A stretch of 8,729 nt of DNA, taken from NCBI GenBank assembly GCA_022842225.1, contig JALHPX010000112.1:1-8729 (forward strand), written 5' to 3'. Shown here piece by piece: positions 1 through 4,515 of this stretch. Numbering within the stretch: the first letter of the stretch is position 1; the number at the start of each line of letters is the position of its first letter. Both the position numbers and the translations under genes were made by a program. Under the pieces are notes generated by a model that did not search any database, had not been told where the DNA came from, and saw only the letters and a program-made list of their open reading frames with translations. The DNA is from a bacterium (lineage in GTDB: Bacteria > Bdellovibrionota > FAC87 > UBA2466).

Positions 1-13
1 GCTCTTCCGATCT
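1..13 (+). other. Illumina adapter remnant (non-genomic)
   Basis: The window opens with GCTCTTCCGATCT, which is exactly the 13-nt 3' end shared by the Illumina TruSeq read 1 and read 2 adapters. Its position flush at base 1 is what an untrimmed adapter at a contig end looks like. The rmlB reading frame happens to stay open through it, but residues homologous to RmlB only begin at about base 15 (Thr-Asp-Pro-Ala-Phe-Thr-Glu). I infer that these bases are library-preparation sequence and should be trimmed. A chance 13-mer match precisely at the end is very unlikely. Confidence 0.9.
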
Positions 14-659
14 CACGGATCCGGCCTTTACTGAGAGCAACACACTCGATCCTAATTCGCCCTATGCCGCTTCGAAAGCCGCTGCGGACCTTTTGACTTT
101 AGCGGCCCAACGCACTTTTAAACTCGATATCACTATCACCCGCTGCTCGAACAACTACGGGCCTTTTCAGTTTCCAGAGAAATTAATTCCGCTCGTTATT
201 GCCAATGCAATCGAAGACAAGCCCGTGCCTGTTTACGGCGATGGCAAGCAAGTGCGCGATTGGATTTACGTGCTCGATCACTGTATGGGCATCGACCTGG
301 TATTGCAGAACGGCCGCAGTGGGGAAGTTTATAACCTCAGCGCACACGAAGAGCGTTACAACATCGACATGGTCCACAAGCTGTTGGGAATCCTGGGCAA
401 GCCAACCTCGCTGATACAGCACGTGGGCGATCGCCCGGCCCATGATCGTCGCTATGCCGTGAATTCTGCCAAGGCCCGCAGCGAATTAGGCTGGTCCCCC
501 AAAGTCACCTTTGAAGACGCTCTGACCGCGACTGTGCAGTGGTATTTGAAGAACGAGTCGTGGTGGAAAAAAGTGCGCGATAAGAAGTTTTTCGAGTTTT
601 ATCAGGCTAATTACACCAACAAATTTGAAGGCGAAACCAAGGGAGCACGTGTTCTGTGA
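14..659 (+). CDS. rmlB (rfbB): dTDP-glucose 4,6-dehydratase RmlB, 5'-truncated
   Basis: This is the C-terminal ~214 residues of RmlB, the cytoplasmic NAD-dependent short-chain dehydrogenase/reductase that converts dTDP-glucose to dTDP-4-keto-6-deoxyglucose, the second step of dTDP-L-rhamnose synthesis. The catalytic Tyr and Lys of the YxxxK motif are present as YAASK (bases 63-77). Further signatures are CSNNYGP (144-164), PEKLIPL (174-194), a VYGDG...VRDW stretch (about 228-263) and DRPAHDRRYA (429-458). RmlB is usually about 340-350 residues, so roughly the first 130 are missing, including the Rossmann GxxGxxG and the TDE catalytic triad. The apparent TTG start at 93 is internal, because the conserved YAASK lies upstream of it. 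The gene stops in TGA at 657-659 and overlaps the GTG of rmlA by 4 nt. The truncation is due to the contig end, not gene decay. Confidence 0.96.
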
Positions 660-1366
660 AAGGTATTATTCTCGCAGGAGGAACAGGCTCTCGTCTGTTT
701 CCGCTAACTAAAGTGACAAACAAGCATCTCTTGCCCGTTGGCAAAAAGCCGATGATTTTGCACCCAGTGGCAAAATTGCAAGAAGCAGGCATGACCGAGA
801 TCTTGATTGTTACAGGCGTTGAACACATGGGCGCAGTGGTTAACTTGCTGGGCTCCGGCAAGGATTATGGCTGTCGCTTCACTTACAAAGTTCAGGACGA
901 AGCAGGCGGTATTGCACAGGCGCTGTCATTGGCATCTGATTTTGCACGCGATTCCAAAATGTGCGTCATCCTCGGCGACAATATCTTCACCGATAGTTTG
1001 GCCCCTTTCGCGAATAGTTTTGCCGAGCAGCGTGCGGGTGCAAAAATTTTGCTCAAAGAAGTTACCGATCCCCAACGTTTCGGCGTGGCGGAGCTGAGTG
1101 GCAATAAAGTTCTCGGTATTCAAGAAAAGCCCAAGCAGCCAAAGAGTAATTGGGCAGTTACCGGAATCTATTTCTACGATCCCGAAGTTTTTTCGATTGT
1201 GAAAACATTGCGTCCGAGTAACCGGGGAGAACTCGAGGTTACCGACGTAAACAATGCGTATATTGCGAAGGGCACCATGACCTGCGATTTCTTCAAAGGC
1301 GATTGGACCGACGCAGGCACTTTTGAGTCGCTCAAAGTAGCCAACGATTTGATGCTGGAGGCGTGA
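656..1366 (+). CDS. rmlA (rfbA): glucose-1-phosphate thymidylyltransferase RmlA, short form
   Basis: This 236-residue nucleotidyltransferase joins dTTP and glucose-1-phosphate to give dTDP-glucose and pyrophosphate, the first step of the dTDP-rhamnose pathway in the cytoplasm. The nucleotide-binding signature G-G-T-G-S-R-L-F-P-L-T occupies residues 8-18, followed by conserved Lys23 and the HLLPV stretch. The metal-binding Asp is in LGDN (Asp108), EKP is at 157-159, GELEVTDVNN at 191-200 and the second metal Asp in WTDAGT (Asp219). It is the short form common in Gram-positives, archaea and some deep Gram-negative groups; enterobacterial RmlA is about 290 residues. The start is GTG at 656, forming a GTGA overlap with the rmlB stop. 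An AAGGGAG Shine-Dalgarno lies at 639-645, 10 nt upstream. Translational coupling to rmlB is likely. Confidence 0.95.
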   Translation: MKGIILAGGTGSRLFPLTKVTNKHLLPVGKKPMILHPVAKLQEAGMTEILIVTGVEHMGAVVNLLGSGKDYGCRFTYKVQDEAGGIAQALSLASDFARDSKMCVILGDNIFTDSLAPFANSFAEQRAGAKILLKEVTDPQRFGVAELSGNKVLGIQEKPKQPKSNWAVTGIYFYDPEVFSIVKTLRPSNRGELEVTDVNNAYIAKGTMTCDFFKGDWTDAGTFESLKVANDLMLEA

Positions 1367-1367
1367 G

Positions 1368-1844
1368 ATGGATTTTAAGAAGGGTCCCATTGAAGGGGCG
1401 ATCATTAAACCGGCGAAGAAGTATATCGACGAACGCGGGTGGTTGGTTGAAACGTTCCGCCATGACGAAATGGATCCCAGGTACTACCCGGTCATGTCCT
1501 ATACGTCTTTGACCTTGCCCGGCGTGGTGCGCGGGCCTCACGAGCATGTAGAGCAGTCGGATTTGTTTTTGTTCATCGGTCCTGGGAACTTTAAGATCTA
1601 TCTCTGGGACAATCGCAAAAATTCTCCCACTTACTGGAATCGCCAGATCGTATTCGGCGGTCAGGACGGCGGGCTCTCCGTTTTAGTTCCACCGGGAGTG
1701 GTGCACGCTTATAAGAACGTGAGCGATCACGCTTCCGTTGTTCAGAACTTCCCCAACCAGTTGTTTATGGGGAAAGACAAAAAGTCGCCCATTGACGAAA
1801 TCCGTCACGAAGATGACCCGAACACGGTTTTCCGAGTTGAGTAA
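1368..1844 (+). CDS. rmlC (rfbC): RmlC-family dTDP-4-keto-6-deoxyglucose epimerase (cupin), non-canonical active site
   Basis: This 158-residue RmlC-type cupin sits between rmlA and rmlD, the expected place for the dTDP-4-dehydrorhamnose 3,5-epimerase. It starts at ATG one nucleotide after the rmlA stop, with GGAGG at about 1357-1361. Visible landmarks are DERGW (residues 21-25), VRGPHEH (54-60) containing the presumed catalytic His58, LWDNR..SPT (79-88), PPGVVHAYKN (108-117) and DEIRHEDD (143-150), whose acidic residues could supply the His-Asp dyad. It is about 25 residues shorter than classical RmlC. By eye, the catalytic Lys (K73 in the Salmonella enzyme) aligns near Asp65 and the catalytic Tyr near Gln125, so neither is evident. 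It may be a divergent 3,5-epimerase, a single-position epimerase, or act through a different set of residues. Family membership is firm; the exact reaction is inferred from operon position. Confidence 0.85.
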   Translation: MDFKKGPIEGAIIKPAKKYIDERGWLVETFRHDEMDPRYYPVMSYTSLTLPGVVRGPHEHVEQSDLFLFIGPGNFKIYLWDNRKNSPTYWNRQIVFGGQDGGLSVLVPPGVVHAYKNVSDHASVVQNFPNQLFMGKDKKSPIDEIRHEDDPNTVFRVE

Positions 1845-2691
1845 ACCAGCATCTCCCGTTCTGATTGCGGGCGCTGGTGGGATGCTCGCTTGGGATCTGA
1901 ATCGCACCTTTTCGGATTTGGTGGGGCAGCAGTCGACGATTGCGCTAAGCCGCGCGGAATTAGATATCGCCAATCCGGAGTCTGTCGAAGCCGCGTTTCA
2001 AATCTACCAGCCTAAGGTCGTAATCAATGCGGCCGCCTATACTCAAGTGGACAAGGCCGAGACGGAGCGCGATCTCGCGCTCGCTGGCAACTGCACCGGG
2101 CCAGCGCTTCTTGCCGAAGCGTGCCGCCGACGAGGAATTGCTTTTGTGCATTACTCGACCGACCAAGTCTTCGACGGCTCGCTGGGCCGACCGCAGCGCG
2201 AAGACGATCGTCCCAATCCGCTCAATTGGTATGCGGGCAGTAAATTGGAAGGCGAAAAGAAAGTCCTCACCTACGATCAGTCGCTGGTATTTCGTGTGCA
2301 GTGGCTTTACGGCGAGAAAAAGGATCGGTTTTCTCCGCTCAGGCAAAAAGAAGTTTTCTCACCCTTTGCCGACCAGTTTGGCGCGCCGACTTGGACTAAA
2401 GAGATTGCCGAAATCACCGCCGAAATGCTGTCTAAAAAAGAATCCGGCCTTTTTCACCTTAGCTACGATGATTATGCGTCGTGGGCGGACGTGTTTGATT
2501 TTGTAAAACAGACTTGGAAATTGCAGCTCAAGCTAGAACCGCAAATTACCGCAAAACTCAATCTGCCGGCGAAACGTCCGCTCTTTAGCGTGCTTTCTAA
2601 TGCAAAACTCTCCAGCGTTTTGGGACGCAGCATGGGGAGTTGGAAAAAACCGTTGGGAGAATTCCTGCAGCGAGTGGGAGCGCGGAATTGA
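1813..2691 (+). CDS. rmlD (rfbD): dTDP-4-dehydrorhamnose reductase RmlD
   Basis: This is an extended short-chain dehydrogenase that reduces dTDP-4-keto-L-rhamnose to dTDP-L-rhamnose with NAD(P)H, the last pathway step. With the ATG at 1813 it has 292 residues. The nucleotide-binding loop reads GAGGMLA (20-26), a GxxGxLA variant of the usual GxxGQLG. INAAAYTQVDKAE (71-83), YSTDQVFDG (114-122), YAGSKLEGE (140-148, catalytic Tyr140 and Lys144) and RVQWLYG (161-167) are all standard RmlD motifs. A C-terminal PTWTKEIAE and GLFHLS follow. The start is uncertain: ATG 1813 overlaps rmlC by 32 nt, whereas an in-frame TTG at 1837 (MSKPASPVLIAGAGG) overlaps it by only 8 nt and gives 284 residues; neither has a clear Shine-Dalgarno. 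The open frame extends back to 1738, but that would put a long overlap on conserved RmlC sequence. The TGA stop overlaps the next start by 4 nt. Confidence 0.93.
   Translation: MTRTRFSELSKPASPVLIAGAGGMLAWDLNRTFSDLVGQQSTIALSRAELDIANPESVEAAFQIYQPKVVINAAAYTQVDKAETERDLALAGNCTGPALLAEACRRRGIAFVHYSTDQVFDGSLGRPQREDDRPNPLNWYAGSKLEGEKKVLTYDQSLVFRVQWLYGEKKDRFSPLRQKEVFSPFADQFGAPTWTKEIAEITAEMLSKKESGLFHLSYDDYASWADVFDFVKQTWKLQLKLEPQITAKLNLPAKRPLFSVLSNAKLSSVLGRSMGSWKKPLGEFLQRVGARN
2676..2690 (+). promoter_or_regulatory. Shine-Dalgarno and TTG start of the HAD phosphatase gene
   Basis: GGGAG at 2676-2680 lies 7 nt before TTG 2688-2690, inside the last codons of rmlD. The start and the rmlD stop share TTGA (2688-2691). 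This decides the start over an upstream in-frame TTG at 2640 and points to translational coupling. Confidence 0.7.
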
Positions 2692-3236
2692 AAACAGTCC
2701 CGGCGATTTTACTCGATCGCGATGGCACCTTGATCGAGGACACTCACTATCCCAGAGATCCTTCTAAAATTCGTTGGCTCGACGGAGTTCCCGAGGCCCT
2801 TCACCTCTTTCAGAAAACGGGTTACCGGCTTTTGGTTGTTAGCAATCAATCGGGAGTGGGTAGAGGAATTATTTCCTTCGATGAGTTTCAAGCTGTGCAT
2901 GACAGGTTTCATGAGTTGGTGAAGTCTGCCGCCGTTTCTATCGACGAATACCACTACTGCTTTGATCACCCTAAGCGGAAGTCGCTGTTTCGAAAACCCG
3001 CAACGGGAATGATTCCCCATCAGTGGAAAGGGCAGGCAATCGATTGGACGCGAAGCGTTGCTGTTGGCGATAGAATGAGTGACTTAGCGTTGGGAATCGC
3101 GATGGGGATTCCTATCTCTTTCCTCGTGCGCACGGGTCTTGGAGCGAAGACCGAGCACGAGATCGGACCTGCCGAGCGTGCGCGCGTCCAAGTACGAAGT
3201 CATCTTCTTGAAATCGCAAAAGAACTCTGTGCCTAG
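2688..3236 (+). CDS. GmhB/HisB-N-type HAD phosphatase lacking the zinc loop
   Basis: This 182-residue HAD-superfamily subclass IIIA phosphatase resembles D-glycero-D-manno-heptose-1,7-bisphosphate 7-phosphatase (GmhB) and the HisB N-domain. Motif I is LLDRDGTL (nucleophile Asp10, Asp12), motif II is VSNQSGVGRG (51-60), motif III Lys is in RKP (102-104) and motif IV is VGDRMSDL (126-133). In classical GmhB four ligands (C-x-H ... C-x-C just before RKP) bind structural zinc. Here only Cys91 remains, the His position is Asp93, the C-x-C position is Ser99 and Phe101, and the loop is about 7 residues shorter. The start is TTG 2688, forming TTGA with the rmlD stop, with GGGAG at 2676-2680 spaced 7 nt; the motif I placement supports it. 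The position suggests a sugar-phosphate phosphatase for an LPS-type heptose or a related glycan precursor. The substrate cannot be read from sequence. Confidence 0.85.
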   Translation: MKTVPAILLDRDGTLIEDTHYPRDPSKIRWLDGVPEALHLFQKTGYRLLVVSNQSGVGRGIISFDEFQAVHDRFHELVKSAAVSIDEYHYCFDHPKRKSLFRKPATGMIPHQWKGQAIDWTRSVAVGDRMSDLALGIAMGIPISFLVRTGLGAKTEHEIGPAERARVQVRSHLLEIAKELCA

Positions 3237-3276
3237 ATTGTGAAGGAAACCACGCTATAGGTCTACCTAACCAAGG

Positions 3277-3297
3277 CCGATACCTTAGTCGGTATGG
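3277..3297 (+). promoter_or_regulatory. small hairpin enclosing the start codon of the exported barrel gene
   Basis: ATACC (3280-3284) can pair with GGTAT (3291-3295) across a 6-nt loop, TTAGTC. Skipping a bulged G3279 extends the stem by CC (3277-3278) with GG (3296-3297). The right arm contains the ATG (3294-3296). The only purine-rich stretch nearby, AAGG at 3273-3276, is 17 nt upstream of the start. If it forms, this stem would occlude initiation. It is only 5-7 bp, so chance is possible. Confidence 0.3.
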
Positions 3298-4235
3298 TGC
3301 GTTATCTAGAAAAATTGCCTTCCACTTATTGGTGGATCATCGGCGGCCTAATGTGGGCTTTGACGACGAGTACTGCTTTTGGTGCAAATGCGCGCGTGTT
3401 GAGAATTGGTTCGAGCCAAACCAACATCGCCGTATCTCACCCCGATACCGCGCCTTGGATTTTAAGAGACCGTGTCTGCGTGGTCCAATTGCGTAGTACG
3501 ATCGCCTGCGGCCGTGTGATGAAAGTTACTTCCAAAGGCGTAATTGTGAAGCTAGACGCTCCCAGTGCTGATGTTATCGCTGGTGATTCTGTAGTAGCCG
3601 AATCTCAAACCATGAATGGCGGAGCCGGAGCATCCGCAAGTGGTAACTTAGCCGCCAATAGCCGCGGCGAGGCTCAGTCGGCGCAGCAAGCGCCGCCTCG
3701 GGTTGAAAATAATAACCGCCGTCCTTCGCAGATCACTCCGCCAAAAGCGCAACTGTTGGACTCAGTGAGGAAGCATCCTCAATCAGATGATTTCAATTTC
3801 AATCTATCTGCTGGCACAAGCATTAGCTTTTCGTTCTTCTATCCGACGGTAAACTTCCAATACTCGTTTGCACCGGAGTGGGCGATTGGACTGATGCCGA
3901 TGGGATTGTTTGCCGGCGCGACGGGCGCTTCACTCACAGGCTTCGGTGGCTACGCCACGCTGAACTACTACAGCCAAAAATACTTCCGCGGTCTCTGGGT
4001 GCAAGGCGGACTGGGTTCGCTGTACTTCACGGTCAACGGTCCCACCGTTTCGGAATCGGCCAACGCTCTGGCAGCGATTGGCACTGTGGGCTGGCGCGGA
4101 TACTGGGACCTGGGTTTGAATATCGGGGTCGGTGCTGGCGTTCAGTATATTCAAGATCCGGCCTTCACGACGATTACCGTCGAAAGCGCCGGCGTTCTGC
4201 CTCTGGTAATCCTCGATGTTGGTATCAATTTCTAG
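3294..4235 (+). CDS. exported protein with probable C-terminal outer-membrane beta-barrel
   Basis: I do not recognise a named family for this 313-residue protein. A basic N-terminus and a hydrophobic stretch (about 12-29) ending TSTAFGANA look like a Sec signal peptide, with cleavage near residues 30-32. Residues 33-104 form a compact beta-rich domain with VCVVQL...IACGRV, where Cys62 and Cys72 are the only cysteines and could form a disulfide in the periplasm. Residues 105-155 are a low-complexity Ala/Ser/Gly/Gln/Asn/Pro linker. Residues 166-313 alternate polar and aromatic or aliphatic residues in Gly/Tyr-rich strands and end in VILDVGINF, a terminal-Phe pattern typical of proteins inserted by the BAM complex. 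The length fits about eight strands. ATG 3294 is the only start giving a complete signal peptide (GTG 3297 is next to it), although the Shine-Dalgarno is poor. It begins 57 nt after the sugar operon and may be co-transcribed, as no terminator is visible between them. Confidence 0.75.
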   Translation: MVRYLEKLPSTYWWIIGGLMWALTTSTAFGANARVLRIGSSQTNIAVSHPDTAPWILRDRVCVVQLRSTIACGRVMKVTSKGVIVKLDAPSADVIAGDSVVAESQTMNGGAGASASGNLAANSRGEAQSAQQAPPRVENNNRRPSQITPPKAQLLDSVRKHPQSDDFNFNLSAGTSISFSFFYPTVNFQYSFAPEWAIGLMPMGLFAGATGASLTGFGGYATLNYYSQKYFRGLWVQGGLGSLYFTVNGPTVSESANALAAIGTVGWRGYWDLGLNIGVGAGVQYIQDPAFTTITVESAGVLPLVILDVGINF

Positions 4236-4237
4236 AC

Positions 4238-4420
4238 TGTCTAAGAACTCTCCAACGTAACTCTTTGAAAAATTTCGTGAATGAATCGTTTGCATCGATT
4301 TCGTCTAAACGATCGACGCTTTTCACAATTGGCGGAGATTTGCGCGGCTACCTGCTGTTTTGCTTTCGAACGGAGTCATGTCTAAACGTCGAAACTGTTT
4401 CAATAAAGTTCCTGTCTAAA
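4238..4420 (+). repeat. four dispersed copies of (T/C)GTCTAA in the intergenic region
   Basis: The motif GTCTAA occurs at 4239-4244, 4303-4308, 4380-4385 and 4414-4419. Three copies are preceded by T and one by C, and three continue as AC or AAC. The second and third share GTCTAAACG. Spacings are 64, 77 and 34 nt, so they are not in phase with the helix in any simple way. About 0.07 copies of a given 6-mer per strand would be expected in 277 nt. They could be binding half-sites for a regulator of the downstream lipoprotein gene, or reflect local composition. Confidence 0.4.
4286..4323 (+). terminator. weak candidate intrinsic terminator after the barrel gene
   Basis: Within this stretch TCGAT-TT-CGT (4295-4304) can pair with ACGATCGA (4309-4316) around a CTAA loop, giving an 8-bp stem with a 2-nt bulge. 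An alternative outer pairing is ATCGTTT (4285-4291) with AAACGAT (4307-4313). A TTTT run follows at 4320-4323. The stem is AT-rich and bulged and the U-tract short, so termination would be inefficient at best. Confidence 0.25.
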
Positions 4421-4461
4421 ACTTATTCGGGTGTTTAAGGATTTTCTAAGTGCAAGTGAAG

Positions 4462-4478
4462 TTGGCACGAAACCTGAT
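4462..4478 (+). promoter_or_regulatory. candidate sigma-54 (-24/-12) promoter
   Basis: TTGGCACG-AAAC-CTGAT matches the -24 half of the RpoN consensus (TTGGCACG-N4-TTGCT) at all eight positions with the correct 10-nt gap between GG and the -12 dinucleotide. The -12 half matches only partly, with GA where GC is expected. A transcript would start near 4488, about 25 nt before the TTG start of the lipoprotein gene and upstream of its Shine-Dalgarno at 4499-4503, which is geometrically sensible. The imperfect -12 element, in the most conserved dinucleotide, is a real weakness. Confidence 0.35.
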
Positions 4479-4498
4479 GGTTTAAGTAGTAAATCGTC

Positions 4499-4515
4499 TG
4501 GAGATTTCTGCCTTG
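4499..4515 (+). promoter_or_regulatory. Shine-Dalgarno and TTG start of the large lipoprotein
   Basis: TGGAG at 4499-4503 is 9 nt upstream of TTG 4513-4515. The resulting N-terminus (MNSHIHFIFQRVV...) gives a complete lipoprotein signal peptide, which supports this non-ATG start over any internal ATG, the first of which (residue 26) lies after the lipobox Cys. Confidence 0.75.

Noticed and set aside
926..1405. 159-residue minus-strand open frame over rmlA
   Set aside because: It is antisense to a strongly conserved RmlA frame and shows no domain or start signal.
1738..1812. Upstream extension of rmlD to a start at 1738
   Set aside because: It would overlap over 100 nt of conserved RmlC sequence and adds residues with no RmlD resemblance.
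2640..2687. Upstream TTG start of the HAD phosphatase
   Set aside because: The TTG at 2688 has a better Shine-Dalgarno, a 4-nt overlap with rmlD, and places motif I at the usual distance from the N-terminus.
3238..3261. Possible sigma-70 promoter (TTGTGA ... TATAGG) before the barrel gene
   Set aside because: The spacer is only 12 nt and both boxes match poorly.
3878..4438. 186-residue open frame overlapping the barrel gene and running into the intergenic region
   Set aside because: Its translation is Arg/Trp/Cys-rich and without pattern over the barrel gene, whose own frame has a signal peptide and regular strands. It looks like an out-of-frame shadow.
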